A DNA stretch of 64,000 nucleotides from assembly GCF_000235745.1 (NCBI RefSeq), contig NZ_AGSX01000184.1:1-64000 (forward strand), given 5' to 3'. Origin of the DNA: Stutzerimonas stutzeri SDM-LAC (GTDB lineage: Bacteria > Pseudomonadota > Gammaproteobacteria > Pseudomonadales > Pseudomonadaceae). A model generated the notes under the pieces. It saw only the letters and a program-made list of their open reading frames with translations, did no database searches and had not been told where the DNA came from. Numbering within the stretch: position 1 is the first letter of the stretch; every line of letters starts with the position of its first letter. The translations under genes were made by a program, and so were the position numbers. Below, in pieces: positions 33,610-44,841 of this stretch.

Positions 33610-36600
33610 TTACGGCTTCTCCACAGACAACCGTTCGAGTAATGCTTCGAGCGTGTTGAAGCGCTCCTCGGCACGCTCCATCGGCACCTGAAACTTGAAC
33701 ATCGTGGCGCCTTCGAACTTGTAGCGGTTGGGCTGGCTCTGGATCAGCTTGATCAGCACCATCGGATCGACGCTGGTGTCCGCGGCGAACTCGATACGCC
33801 CGCCTTGAGGCCCGGCGTCGATCTTGGTGATGCCAAGGCTGGCGGCCTGTAGCTTGAGCAAGGTCAACCTGACCAGGTGCTTGGCCGGCTCCGGCAGCAG
33901 TCCGAACCGATCGATCATCTCCACTTGCAGTTCGCGCAGGCCGTTCTCATCGGCAGCATTGGCGATGCGCTTGTAGAGAATCAGGCGTGCATGCACATCC
34001 GGCAGATAGTCTTCCGGGATGAGCGCCGGAACGCGCAGGTTGATTTCCGGGCCGCCACCCAGAGGTTGATCGAGGTTCGGCTGTTCACCTTTCTGAATGG
34101 ATTTGACCGCGCGCTCGAGCATTTCCATATAGAGGGTGAAGCCGACCGCCTGAATCTGCCCGCTTTGACCGTCGCCCAGTAACTCGCCTGCGCCGCGAAT
34201 CTCCAGATCGTGGGTGGCGAGGACGAATCCAGCCCCAAGATCCTGTGCATTGGCGATGGCTTCCAGGCGCTTTTCAGCATCCGGCGTCATCTGCTTGCGC
34301 GGTGGTGTCAGCAGGTAGGCGTAGGCCTGGTGGTGACTGCGCCCGACCCGACCGCGCAACTGATGCAGCTGGGCCAGCCCGAACTTGTCGGCGCGCTCGA
34401 TGATGATGGTGTTGGCGCTCGGTACGTCGATGCCCGTTTCAATAATGGTCGAGGCGATCAGTACGTTGAAGCGCTTGTGGTAGAAGTCGCCCATCACCTG
34501 TTCGAGTTCACGTTCGCGCATCTGCCCGTGGCCTACGCCGATACGCGCTTCCGGGACCAATTCGGCGAGGTCGGCGGCGCACTTCTCGATCGTTTTCACA
34601 TCGTTGTGCAGGTAATAGACCTGGCCGCCGCGCAGCAGCTCGCGCAGTAGCGCCTCTTTGATCACGGAGTTTTGCTGCTCCATGACAAAGGTGCGTACTG
34701 ACAGTCGACGCGCCGGCGGCGTGGCGATAATGGACAGATCGCGCATCCCCGCGACGGCCATGTTCAGCGTGCGCGGAATCGGCGTGGCGGTCAGAGTCAG
34801 AATGTCCACTTCACTGCGCAGCGCCTTGAGCTGTTCCTTCTGGCGCACCCCGAAGCGGTGTTCCTCATCGATGATCACAAGGCCCAGGTTGGTGAACTTC
34901 ACATCGTCTTGCAGCAGCTTGTGCGTGCCGATGAGGATGTCGACTTTGCCTTCGGCCAACTGGTCGACCGCGGCCTGAATCTCCTTGGCGGACTTGAAGC
35001 GGCTCATCACTTCGACGCGCACCGGCCAGTCGGCGAAACGGTCACGGAAGCTGTTGTAGTGCTGCTGGGCGAGCAGGGTGGTGGGCACCAGCACCGCCAC
35101 TTGACGGCCGCTGTGCACCGCGATGAAGGCCGCTCGCATGGCGACTTCGGTCTTGCCGAAGCCCACATCGCCGCAGATCAGGCGGTCCATGGGCTTGGGC
35201 GCGAGCATGTCGTGACGTACGGCTTCGATGGCGGCCTGCTGGTCCGGTGTTTCCTCGAAGGGGAAGCCGGCACTAAAGGTTTCGTAATCCAGCTGCGGAT
35301 CTTCAAAGGCGTAGCCTTCGCGTGCGGCGCGACGGGCATAGATGTCGAGCAGTTCGGCGGCGACATCGCGAACCTGCTCGGCGGCTTTGCGCTTGGCCTT
35401 CTGCCAGGTTTCCGAACCCAGTCGGTGCAGCGGCGCCAGCGCATCGTCACTGCCGGTGTAGCGGGCGATCAGATGCAGGCTGGAGACCGGCACATAGAGT
35501 TTGGCGTCCTCGGCGTACTGCAGCATGAGGAATTCGGCCGCCTGGCCTTCGATTTCCAGCGTGACCAGGCCGTGATAACGACCGACACCGTGGTCGATGT
35601 GAACCACCGGCGCGCCTTCACGCAGCTCGGTAAGGTTCTTGATGACGTTTTCGCCGGCATCACGACCTTTTTCACGCCGACGGCGCTGCATGATGCGTTG
35701 GCCGAACAGCGGGCTTTCGGCGATGAGCGCGATAGCCGGATCCTGCAACAGCAAGCCGTCGTCCAGAGGCGCGATGGAGATGGCCAGACGCTCGCTACTT
35801 TCGACGAACTGCGGCCAGCCCGAAACTTCCTGTGGACGTAGCTTCAAGCGCGCCAGCAGCTCTAGCAGCACTTCCCGGCGCCCGGCCGATTCGGCGGTGA
35901 AAAGCACGCGGCCGGGGAACTCGTCGAGGAAACGGCGAAGCGCACCGAGCGGCTCACTGGCCTTGGCGTCGATCGCCAGTTCCGGAAAGCGACTGGCGGC
36001 GAAACGTTCACGGCCGATGCCGCTTTCCACATCGTCCTGGCTGGCGACGACGCGCGGCCAGAGCTTCAGGTGCGCGAAGCAATCCTCGACCGCCATGAAC
36101 AATTCGGCCGGCGGCAACAATGGCCGCTCCGGGTCTACGCGACGCTCTTCGTAGCGAGTACGGACATCTTTCCAGAAGTGCTCCGCGGCCTGCTCGATAC
36201 CGGGCAGCGAAAACACCTGAGTGTCCTCTGGCATGTAATCGAACAGCGTTGAAGTTTCATCGAAGAACAGCGGCAGGTAGTACTCGATCCCGGCCGGGGT
36301 GATGCCAGTAGACAGATCCTGGTAGACCGGGCAACGACGGAAATCCACATCAAAGCGTTCACGGAAGCGCGCGCGGAATCCGGTGACCGACTCTTTCTTC
36401 AGCGGAAACTCGCGAGCCGGCAGCAGGCGGATCGAATCGACCTTGTCGATTGAGCGCTGATTTTCCGGATCGAATGTGCGCAGTGTTTCGATTTCATCGT
36501 CGAACAGGTCGATGCGGTAGGGCAGGGGGCTGCCCATCGGAAACAGGTCGATCAGTGCGCCGCGAACGGCGAATTCGCCATGTTCGTACACCGTGTCTAC

Positions 36601-37056
36601 GCAGCGGTAACCGGCCGCTTCAAGGCGGGCACGCATCTGTTCGACATCGAGCTTTTGGCCAATATCCAGCACCAGGCTGGAGCCGAGCAGAAACCGCTTC
36701 GGGGCCAACTTGTGTAGCGCTGTTGTGATGGGGACTACCAGGACGCCGTGGGTTAGTTCCGGCAGCTGATAGAGCGCTGCGATCCGCTGGGAGATGATGT
36801 CCTGATGCGGTGAAAACACGTCATAGGGCAGCGTCTCCCAGTCGGGAAAGTGCAGAACCGGCAGCTCAGGCGCAAAGAAAGCGAGCTCTTCCTGCAGGCG
36901 TTCGGCGCTCTGGCTGTCGGCGGTGAGAAGGAGCGTGAATCGATCTGCGTTGCTGGCTGCTTCGGCAATGGCCAGGCTCAGCGCGGCTCCAGGGAGGTTG
37001 CCCCAGGTTTGCTTGCCGCTGGCGGCAGGCATGGGTGGAAGGCGCAATACGGACAC
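33610..37056 (-). CDS. mfd: Transcription-repair coupling factor Mfd
   Basis: This 1148-residue translocase displaces RNA polymerase stalled at DNA damage and recruits UvrA. It has a UvrB-like N-terminal part (D1-D2), a CarD-like RNA-polymerase interaction domain (about 480-580, with V-V-H-I-D-H-G-V-G-R-Y), a RecG-like motor with Walker A G-D-V-G-F-G-K-T and D-E-E-H-R-F-G, and a C-terminal D7 domain. Length is normal. The start is GTG at 37056. Its promoter region is shared with the divergent gap gene. -35 CTGACA and -10 TACAAT are seen on this strand at 37125-37096. Confidence 0.97.
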   Translation of the reverse strand: MSVLRLPPMPAASGKQTWGNLPGAALSLAIAEAASNADRFTLLLTADSQSAERLQEELAFFAPELPVLHFPDWETLPYDVFSPHQDIISQRIAALYQLPELTHGVLVVPITTALHKLAPKRFLLGSSLVLDIGQKLDVEQMRARLEAAGYRCVDTVYEHGEFAVRGALIDLFPMGSPLPYRIDLFDDEIETLRTFDPENQRSIDKVDSIRLLPAREFPLKKESVTGFRARFRERFDVDFRRCPVYQDLSTGITPAGIEYYLPLFFDETSTLFDYMPEDTQVFSLPGIEQAAEHFWKDVRTRYEERRVDPERPLLPPAELFMAVEDCFAHLKLWPRVVASQDDVESGIGRERFAASRFPELAIDAKASEPLGALRRFLDEFPGRVLFTAESAGRREVLLELLARLKLRPQEVSGWPQFVESSERLAISIAPLDDGLLLQDPAIALIAESPLFGQRIMQRRRREKGRDAGENVIKNLTELREGAPVVHIDHGVGRYHGLVTLEIEGQAAEFLMLQYAEDAKLYVPVSSLHLIARYTGSDDALAPLHRLGSETWQKAKRKAAEQVRDVAAELLDIYARRAAREGYAFEDPQLDYETFSAGFPFEETPDQQAAIEAVRHDMLAPKPMDRLICGDVGFGKTEVAMRAAFIAVHSGRQVAVLVPTTLLAQQHYNSFRDRFADWPVRVEVMSRFKSAKEIQAAVDQLAEGKVDILIGTHKLLQDDVKFTNLGLVIIDEEHRFGVRQKEQLKALRSEVDILTLTATPIPRTLNMAVAGMRDLSIIATPPARRLSVRTFVMEQQNSVIKEALLRELLRGGQVYYLHNDVKTIEKCAADLAELVPEARIGVGHGQMRERELEQVMGDFYHKRFNVLIASTIIETGIDVPSANTIIIERADKFGLAQLHQLRGRVGRSHHQAYAYLLTPPRKQMTPDAEKRLEAIANAQDLGAGFVLATHDLEIRGAGELLGDGQSGQIQAVGFTLYMEMLERAVKSIQKGEQPNLDQPLGGGPEINLRVPALIPEDYLPDVHARLILYKRIANAADENGLRELQVEMIDRFGLLPEPAKHLVRLTLLKLQAASLGITKIDAGPQGGRIEFAADTSVDPMVLIKLIQSQPNRYKFEGATMFKFQVPMERAEERFNTLEALLERLSVEKP

Positions 37057-37095
37057 GAGTGGGCGTGGCTCCGGTCGATAAAATGGACCGCCAGG

Positions 37096-37125
37096 ATTGT
37101 AACTATCCGCGCGGGACGCTGTCAG
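37096..37125 (-). promoter_or_regulatory. Probable sigma-70 promoter of mfd
   Basis: Read on the minus strand, CTGACA (37125-37120) is followed after 18 bases by TACAAT (37101-37096); each hexamer differs from the sigma-70 consensus at one position. It points to mfd, whose GTG begins 40 bases after the -10 element. Confidence 0.55.
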
Positions 37126-37142
37126 TGTTTCGGCTGCACAGA

Positions 37143-37171
37143 TTGCCGGCGCTAGGGTGCGGCGGCATAAT
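37143..37171 (+). promoter_or_regulatory. Probable sigma-70 promoter of gap
   Basis: TTGCCG (37143-37148), a 17-base spacer and CATAAT (37166-37171) give a good sigma-70 promoter facing the GAPDH gene, with a leader of about 37 bases and a GGAAGGA ribosome-binding site at 37201. Confidence 0.6.
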
Positions 37172-37214
37172 GTAGCCCTTTTTCTCAGCCCCTACATGTT
37201 GGAAGGAACTGCCC

Positions 37215-38666
37215 GTGACTCAGAAGCCCGACCAGTGTCTTGGTGAATGGATTGATCGAGAAGCCCTCGCCGAAGCGATGATTCCGCTGATTGGTCAGCT
37301 GTATCGTAACAACAACGTGGTGACTTCCATTTACGGCCGCGGGTTGATCAACCGTTCGGTCATCGCACTGCTCAAAGCACATCGTTTTGCGCGTCACCGT
37401 CAGGCTGACGAGGCCGAGCTGTGCGTCAATGAAACTCATCAAATTCTTACCACCATGAGTCAGATGGACCTTGGCGCCGCTTCGGTGGACTTGGGTAAAG
37501 TCGTGGCGAAGTTCAAGGCTGAGGGAAATAGCCGCAGCCTTGACCAGTTCGTGCGTGACGAGCTCGCTGAGGTGGCAGGCAAGCGCAACACCACGGGCGT
37601 TCATAAGGGCACGGACGTCGTGTTGTATGGCTTCGGTCGTATCGGTCGCTTGCTGGCCCGCATCCTGATCGAGAAGACTGGCGGCGGTGATGGCCTGCGT
37701 CTGCGTGCCATCGTCGTGCGCAAGGGTGCTGAAAACGACCTGGTCAAGCGCGCCAGCCTGCTGCGTCGCGATTCGGTACATGGTCCGTTCGAAGGCACCA
37801 TCCATATCGATGCGGAAAACAACACCATCACCGCGAACGGCAACCTGATCCAGGTGATCTACTCGAACGACCCGTCTTCGGTGGATTACACCCAGTACGG
37901 CATCGAGAATGCGCTGCTGGTGGACAACACCGGCAAATGGCGTGACGCCGAAGGCCTCGGTCAGCACCTCAAGTGCCCAGGTGTCGACCGGGTTGTGCTG
38001 ACTGCGCCGGGCAAGGGCGAGCTGAAGAACATCGTTCATGGCATCAACCATGGCGCGATTACCGCTGACGACAAGATAGTCTCCGCGGCATCTTGCACCA
38101 CTAACGCCATTGTGCCGGTGCTCAAGGCGGTCAATGACCAGTACGGCATTGTCAACGGTCACGTCGAGACTGTGCATTCCTACACCAACGACCAGAACCT
38201 GATTGACAACTTCCACAAAGGCAGTCGTCGTGGTCGTAGCGCTGCGCTGAACATGGTCATCACCGAAACGGGTGCTGCGACAGCCGCTGCCAAGGCGCTG
38301 CCGGTGCTAAAGGGCAAGTTGACCGGTAATGCCATTCGGGTTCCGACGCCGAACGTCTCGATGGCGATCCTCAACCTAAACCTGGAAAAGGCCACGAGCC
38401 GCGAAGAGATCAACGAGTACCTGCGCCAGATGGCCATGCATTCGGATCTTCAGAAGCAGATCGATTACGTCAATTCGCAGGAGGTTGTTTCGAGCGACTT
38501 CGTAGGTTCCCGTCACGCTGGCGTGGTGGATGCCGAGGCAACGATCTGCAGCGACAACCGTGTCGTTCTGTATGTCTGGTATGACAATGAGTTTGGATAC
38601 AGCTGCCAGGTGGTGCGTGTGATGGAAGACATGGCTGGGGTTAATCCACCTGCCTTCCCGCGCTAA
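37215..38666 (+). CDS. gap: Glyceraldehyde-3-phosphate dehydrogenase, long Pseudomonas type
   Basis: This 483-residue GAPDH has about 125 extra N-terminal residues compared with the usual 330-residue enzyme. The Rossmann motif is V-V-L-Y-G-F-G-R-I-G-R (about 135-145) and the catalytic Cys is in S-A-A-S-C-T-T-N-A (about 293-301). Y-D-N-E-F-G-Y-S near the C-terminus is also conserved. It converts glyceraldehyde-3-phosphate to 1,3-bisphosphoglycerate, and the long form may favour gluconeogenic flux, as pseudomonads carry several GAPDHs. The start is GTG at 37215. It is a single gene ending in a strong terminator. Confidence 0.95.
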   Translation: MTQKPDQCLGEWIDREALAEAMIPLIGQLYRNNNVVTSIYGRGLINRSVIALLKAHRFARHRQADEAELCVNETHQILTTMSQMDLGAASVDLGKVVAKFKAEGNSRSLDQFVRDELAEVAGKRNTTGVHKGTDVVLYGFGRIGRLLARILIEKTGGGDGLRLRAIVVRKGAENDLVKRASLLRRDSVHGPFEGTIHIDAENNTITANGNLIQVIYSNDPSSVDYTQYGIENALLVDNTGKWRDAEGLGQHLKCPGVDRVVLTAPGKGELKNIVHGINHGAITADDKIVSAASCTTNAIVPVLKAVNDQYGIVNGHVETVHSYTNDQNLIDNFHKGSRRGRSAALNMVITETGAATAAAKALPVLKGKLTGNAIRVPTPNVSMAILNLNLEKATSREEINEYLRQMAMHSDLQKQIDYVNSQEVVSSDFVGSRHAGVVDAEATICSDNRVVLYVWYDNEFGYSCQVVRVMEDMAGVNPPAFPR

Positions 38667-38688
38667 ACACCTAGGTTTAACCGCAAAT

Positions 38689-38722
38689 AACGGGAGCTTC
38701 GGCTCCCGTTTTCGTTTTTTTT
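38689..38722 (+). terminator. Rho-independent terminator of gap
   Basis: AACGGGAGC (38689-38697) and GCTCCCGTT (38702-38710) form a nine-pair stem closed by a TTCG loop, followed by TTCGTTTTTTTT. This is a classic intrinsic terminator 22 bases after the gap stop. Confidence 0.93.
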
Positions 38723-38799
38723 GGTTCTCCATAGGCGCTGCGCTCGACGGCTTGTACTCGAACCGTCAATAGTCGGTTACGGATGACCACTTGTCTTGA

Positions 38800-40326
<1,527 letters not shown>

Positions 40327-40329
40327 AGA

Positions 40330-41541
40330 ATGGGCATTCGCGAATTCCTCGACAAGATCGAGCACAACTTCGAAAAGGGCGGCAAGTACGAGAAGTGGTA
40401 CGCGCTCTACGAAGCGGCGGACACCTTCCTCTACCGTCCGGGCAGCGTCACCAAGACCACCGCCCACGTGCGTGATGGTATTGACCTGAAGCGGATGATG
40501 ATCACCGTCTGGCTCTGCACCTTTCCTGCAATGTTCTTCGGTATGTGGAACACCGGTTACCAGGCCAACCTGATCTATGCACAAAGCCCCGATCTGCTTG
40601 CGGCTCAGGAAGGCTGGCAGTTTGCATTGATCAGCGCGTTGGCGGGTTTTGACCCGTCCAGTGCCTGGGACAACTTCATCCAGGGCGCAGCGTACTTCGT
40701 TCCGGTTTATGCGGTCACCTTCATTGTTGGTGGCTTCTGGGAAGTGCTCTTCGCGTCGATCCGCAAGCATGAGGTCAACGAGGGCTTCTTCGTTACCTCG
40801 GTTCTGTTCGCGCTCACGCTGCCGCCCAGCATTCCGCTGTGGCAGGTCGCGCTCGGCATCAGCTTCGGTATCGTGATCGGCAAGGAAATCTTTGGCGGCA
40901 CCGGTAAGAATTTCCTCAACCCCGCCCTGACCGGCCGTGCATTTCTGTTTTTCGCCTACCCGGCGCAAATGTCCGGTGACGCCGTTTGGACTGCGGTCGA
41001 TGGCTATGCCAGTGCTACTGCGCTGAGCCTGAGCTTTGCCGGTGGTATAGAAAACGTCGTAGAGAGTGGCATTACCTGGATGGACGCGTTTGTCGGCACC
41101 ATTCATGGTTCGCTGGGTGAAACCAGCACGCTGGCCATCTTTATCGGCGGCGCGGTACTGCTGCTGACCAAGATCGCATCGATACGTATCGTTGCGGGCA
41201 CCATGATCGGCATGATCGCGCTGAGCTCGCTGTTCAATCTGATCGGTTCGGACAGCAATCCGATGTTTGCCATGCCGTGGTACTGGCACATGGTGGTGGG
41301 TGGCTTTGCCTTCGGCTTGATCTATATGGCCACCGACCCGGTTTCGGCATCCATGACCAACACCGGCAAGTGGGTCTTCGGCATCTTCATCGGGGTGATG
41401 GTGGTGCTGATCCGTGTAGTCAACCCGGCCTTCCCGGAAGGCATGATGCTGGCGATTCTGTTTGCCAACCTTTGTGCACCGTTGATTGACCACTTTGTCA
41501 TTCAGGCCAATATCAAGCGGAGGCTGGCGCGTAATGTCTAG
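40330..41541 (+). CDS. nqrB: Na+-translocating NADH:ubiquinone reductase subunit B
   Basis: This 403-residue membrane subunit has about ten helices. It carries a covalently bound FMN and riboflavin and forms the main Na+ path. The flavin-attachment region in Vibrio NqrB is D-G-Y-S-G-A-T; here it is D-G-Y-A-S-A-T (about residues 225-231), keeping the Asp, Ala and Thr that ApbE needs but with A-S in place of S-G. The 3' end overlaps nqrC by eight bases. Confidence 0.96.
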   Translation: MGIREFLDKIEHNFEKGGKYEKWYALYEAADTFLYRPGSVTKTTAHVRDGIDLKRMMITVWLCTFPAMFFGMWNTGYQANLIYAQSPDLLAAQEGWQFALISALAGFDPSSAWDNFIQGAAYFVPVYAVTFIVGGFWEVLFASIRKHEVNEGFFVTSVLFALTLPPSIPLWQVALGISFGIVIGKEIFGGTGKNFLNPALTGRAFLFFAYPAQMSGDAVWTAVDGYASATALSLSFAGGIENVVESGITWMDAFVGTIHGSLGETSTLAIFIGGAVLLLTKIASIRIVAGTMIGMIALSSLFNLIGSDSNPMFAMPWYWHMVVGGFAFGLIYMATDPVSASMTNTGKWVFGIFIGVMVVLIRVVNPAFPEGMMLAILFANLCAPLIDHFVIQANIKRRLARNV

Positions 41542-42322
41542 TCAAAAAGAATCCACTGTCCGTACGTTGATAGTGGCCCTGCTGGTTTGTCTGGTGTGCT
41601 CGGTGTTCGTCGCCGGTGCGGCTGTCGCGCTGCGGCCGACACAGCTGGAGAACCGTCAGCTCGATAAGCAGCGCAGCATCCTGGCGATCGCGGGGCTTGG
41701 TGAGGCCGGTATGTCCGGCGCCGAGGTGAAGGCCCTGTATAAAGAACGCATCGTAGCCAAGCTGGTCAATCTCGAGACTGGCAAGTTCAGCGACGAGTTC
41801 GATCCGAACACCTTCGACCCACTGGTTGCTGCGAAGGACCCACAGCTGTCCGATGCACTGCCACCAGAGCAGGACATCGCTTCGATCAAGCGCCGTGAGA
41901 AGTACAGCGTCGTGTATATCGTCGAAACCGAAGGCGAGCTCGATACATTGGTGCTTCCGGTGCGTGGCTACGGTCTCTGGTCAACGCTCTATGGTTTCCT
42001 TGCCCTTCAGGAAGATCTGAATACTGTGGCGGGCCTCGGCTTCTACCAGCACGGTGAAACACCAGGCCTGGGTGGCGAAGTCGACAATCCAAAGTGGCGC
42101 AGCCTCTGGGATGGAAAGCAGCTGTACACCGCGGATGGCGAGCTGGCGATCCAGGTCGTCAAAGGCGGGGTCGATCCGCAGAGCCCGAAAGCCGACCATC
42201 AGGTCGATGCGCTTGCCGGCGCAACGCTGACCAGTAATGGAGTCAACAACCTGCTGCATTTCTGGCTGGGTGAGAACGGCTTCGGTCCTTTTATCGCTAA
42301 CCTGCGCGCTGGGGAGGCCTGA
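41534..42322 (+). CDS. nqrC: Na+-translocating NADH:ubiquinone reductase subunit C
   Basis: This 262-residue subunit has a single N-terminal membrane helix ([20 protein letters not shown]) and a periplasmic FMN domain. The flavinylation motif [11 protein letters not shown] (about 226-236) contains the Thr to which ApbE attaches FMN through its phosphate; the usual S-G-A-T is A-G-A-T. The start at 41534 lies inside the end of nqrB (8-base overlap), preceded by GGAGG in AAGCGGAGGCTGG. Confidence 0.95.
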   Translation: MSSQKESTVRTLIVALLVCLVCSVFVAGAAVALRPTQLENRQLDKQRSILAIAGLGEAGMSGAEVKALYKERIVAKLVNLETGKFSDEFDPNTFDPLVAAKDPQLSDALPPEQDIASIKRREKYSVVYIVETEGELDTLVLPVRGYGLWSTLYGFLALQEDLNTVAGLGFYQHGETPGLGGEVDNPKWRSLWDGKQLYTADGELAIQVVKGGVDPQSPKADHQVDALAGATLTSNGVNNLLHFWLGENGFGPFIANLRAGEA

Positions 42323-42324
42323 GT

Positions 42325-42993
42325 ATGTCGCAACCTACTATTAAGGAAGTCCTGTTCAATCCGGTCTTCAACAACAACCCCATCGGCCTGCAGATTCTAG
42401 GAATTTGCTCGGCGCTGGCGGTTACCTCCAACCTGAAAACAGCGCTGGTGATGTCTGTCGCGCTGACCTTGGTGGTCGCGTTCTCCAACCTGTTCATCTC
42501 AATGATCCGTAGCCAGATTCCAGGCTCTATCCGCATGATTGTGCAGATGGTGATCATTGCGTCGTTGGTAATCGTGGTTGACCAGGTCCTGAAGGCCTAC
42601 GCCTTCTCGCTGTCCAAACAGCTGTCGGTGTTCGTCGGGCTGATCATCACCAACTGCATCGTGATGGGCCGTGCCGAGGCGTTTGCCATGCAGAACCCGC
42701 CGGTGCTCTCGTTCTTCGACGGTATCGGAAACGGCTTGGGCTACAGCGCTATGCTGATCGTGCTGGGTATCGTTCGCGAGCTGTTCGGTGCTGGCAAACT
42801 GATGGGCTATACCATCCTCCCAGTGGTCAATGACGGCGGCTGGTACCAGCCCAACGGCTTGTTGCTGTTGCCTCCGTCGGCGTTTTTCCTGATCGGCATG
42901 ATCATCTGGGGCATTCGTACCTGGAAGCGTGAGCAGGTCGAGAAGCCGGCCTTCAAGATGGCGCCTCAGGTCTCGAACAAGGAGGCTTATTAA
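42325..42993 (+). CDS. nqrD: Na+-translocating NADH:ubiquinone reductase subunit D
   Basis: This 222-residue protein is a six-helix inner-membrane subunit, homologous to NqrE and to RnfE, and forms with NqrE the inverted-topology pair that holds an intramembrane iron-sulphur centre. Typical stretches are [16 protein letters not shown] (with the cluster Cys) and [12 protein letters not shown]. It starts three bases after nqrC and shares one base with nqrE. Confidence 0.96.
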   Translation: MSQPTIKEVLFNPVFNNNPIGLQILGICSALAVTSNLKTALVMSVALTLVVAFSNLFISMIRSQIPGSIRMIVQMVIIASLVIVVDQVLKAYAFSLSKQLSVFVGLIITNCIVMGRAEAFAMQNPPVLSFFDGIGNGLGYSAMLIVLGIVRELFGAGKLMGYTILPVVNDGGWYQPNGLLLLPPSAFFLIGMIIWGIRTWKREQVEKPAFKMAPQVSNKEAY

Positions 42994-43601
42994 TGGAGCA
43001 TTACATCAGCCTGTTCGTCCGTGCCGTGTTCATCGAGAACATGGCCCTGGCGTTCTTCCTTGGCATGTGTACCTTCATCGCAATCTCGAAGAAGGTCGAA
43101 ACTGCCATTGGCTTGGGTATCGCGGTCATCGTTGTGCAGGCCATTACCGTTCCCGCCAACAACCTGATCTACACCTACCTGCTGAAGGCCGGTGCGTTGT
43201 CATGGGCTGGCTTGCCGGAAGTCGATCTCAGCTTCCTCGGCCTGCTGAGCTACATCGGGGTGATTGCGGCGATCGTTCAGATCCTCGAGATGACCCTCGA
43301 CAAGTATGTACCCAGCCTCTACAACGCGTTGGGCGTGTTCCTGCCGTTGATCACTGTGAACTGCGCGATCATGGGCGGCACGTTGTTCATGGTCGAGCGC
43401 GATTACAACCTGTCTGAAAGTGTGGTCTATGGCATGGGTTCGGGTCTGTCCTGGGCGCTTGCTATCGCCTTGCTTGCTGGCATTCGCGAAAAGCTCAAGT
43501 ACAGCGATGTGCCGGAAGGCCTTCAGGGCCTCGGGATCACCTTCGTCACCATCGGACTGATGTCGCTGGGCTTCATGTCTTTCTCTGGCGTACAGCTGTA
43601 A
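42993..43601 (+). CDS. nqrE: Na+-translocating NADH:ubiquinone reductase subunit E
   Basis: This 202-residue protein is a six-helix inner-membrane subunit, partner of NqrD and homologue of RnfA. It begins [21 protein letters not shown] and contains F-L-G-M-C-T-F and V-N-C-A-I-M-G-G, with the conserved cysteines that ligate the membrane Fe-S centre shared with NqrD. The ATG overlaps the nqrD stop by one base (TAATG). Confidence 0.96.
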   Translation: MEHYISLFVRAVFIENMALAFFLGMCTFIAISKKVETAIGLGIAVIVVQAITVPANNLIYTYLLKAGALSWAGLPEVDLSFLGLLSYIGVIAAIVQILEMTLDKYVPSLYNALGVFLPLITVNCAIMGGTLFMVERDYNLSESVVYGMGSGLSWALAIALLAGIREKLKYSDVPEGLQGLGITFVTIGLMSLGFMSFSGVQL

Positions 43602-43616
43602 GGACGGGATGAACTG

Positions 43617-44840
43617 ATGAGTTACGAAATTTTCCTCGCCATCGGCATGTTCACGGCCATTGTGCTTGCACTGGTTGTGATCATCCTCGCGGCGCGCGCC
43701 AAGCTGGTATCCAGTGGCGACGTGAGCATCGAGATCAACGGCGAACGCACCATTACAGTTCCGGCGGGCGGCAAGCTTCTGCAGACGTTGGCGGCCAACA
43801 ATATCTTCCTTTCCTCTGCCTGCGGCGGTGGTGGCACCTGCGCTCAGTGCAAGTGCATCGTCGAGAGCGGCGGTGGTGAGATGCTGCCGACTGAAGAATC
43901 TCACTTCACTCGCCGCGAAGCGGGCGAAGGCTGGCGTTTGTCCTGCCAGACTCCGGTCAAAGCGAACATGCAGATCGAAGTGCCGGAAGAAGTGTTCGGC
44001 GTAAAGAAATGGGAATGCACCGTACTGTCCAACCCCAACGTGGCGACCTTCATCAAGGAGCTGACGTTGAAGTTGCCAGAGGGTGAGAACGTCGATTTCC
44101 GTGCTGGCGGTTATGTGCAGTTGGAGTGCCCGCCGCATGAGGTCCGTTACAAAGACTTCGATATCCAGGAGGAGTATCGCGGCGACTGGGACAAGTTCAA
44201 TCAGTGGAAGTACGTGTCAAAGGTCGAGGAGACCGTGATTCGTGCCTACTCGATGGCGAACTATCCGGAAGAAGTTGGGCTGGTGAAATTCAATATCCGT
44301 ATTGCTTCGCCGCCACCCGGTAAAGACGATCTGCCACCTGGCCAGATGTCCTCTTGGGTGTTCAGTTTGAAGCCCGGCGACAAAGTGACCGTGTACGGGC
44401 CGTTCGGCGAGTTCTTCGCCAAGGACACCGATGCGGAAATGGTCTTCATCGGCGGCGGTGCGGGTATGGCGCCGATGCGTTCCCATATCTTCGATCAACT
44501 CAAGCGTTTGAAGTCCACGCGCAAGATGAGCTTCTGGTACGGCGCTCGCTCGATGCGCGAGGCCTTCTATGTCGAGGAATATGATCAGCTGCAGGCTGAG
44601 AACGATAACTTCCAGTGGCACCTTGCGTTGTCCGATCCGCAACCGGAAGACAATTGGGAAGGCCCGACCGGCTTCATTCATAACGTGCTGTACGAGAACT
44701 ACCTGAAGGGCCATCCGGCGCCTGAAGATTGCGAGTTCTATATGTGCGGACCGCCAATGATGAACGCATCGGTGATCAAGATGCTGACCGACCTGGGCGT
44801 TGAACCGGAGAATATCCTGCTCGACGACTTCGGCGGCTAG
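43617..44840 (+). CDS. nqrF: Na+-translocating NADH:ubiquinone reductase subunit F (NADH-oxidising)
   Basis: This 407-residue entry subunit has one N-terminal helix, a 2Fe-2S ferredoxin domain ([12 protein letters not shown] near residues 70-81, fourth Cys in W-R-L-S-C-Q), an FAD domain (R-A-Y-S-M-A-N-Y) and an NADH domain ([11 protein letters not shown], and C-G-P-P-M-M near the end). It takes electrons from NADH and passes them to the membrane flavins. It starts 15 bases after nqrE. Confidence 0.97.
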   Translation: MSYEIFLAIGMFTAIVLALVVIILAARAKLVSSGDVSIEINGERTITVPAGGKLLQTLAANNIFLSSACGGGGTCAQCKCIVESGGGEMLPTEESHFTRREAGEGWRLSCQTPVKANMQIEVPEEVFGVKKWECTVLSNPNVATFIKELTLKLPEGENVDFRAGGYVQLECPPHEVRYKDFDIQEEYRGDWDKFNQWKYVSKVEETVIRAYSMANYPEEVGLVKFNIRIASPPPGKDDLPPGQMSSWVFSLKPGDKVTVYGPFGEFFAKDTDAEMVFIGGGAGMAPMRSHIFDQLKRLKSTRKMSFWYGARSMREAFYVEEYDQLQAENDNFQWHLALSDPQPEDNWEGPTGFIHNVLYENYLKGHPAPEDCEFYMCGPPMMNASVIKMLTDLGVEPENILLDDFGG

Positions 44841-44841
44841 C

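Noticed and set aside
34858-35841. Open frame of 327 codons opposite mfd
   Set aside because: It is antisense to conserved mfd motor domains, with no start signal or family similarity.
43200-44138. Open frame of 312 codons on the minus strand across nqrE/nqrF
   Set aside because: It is antisense to nqr genes and His/Gln/Arg-rich, as expected of a shadow frame.
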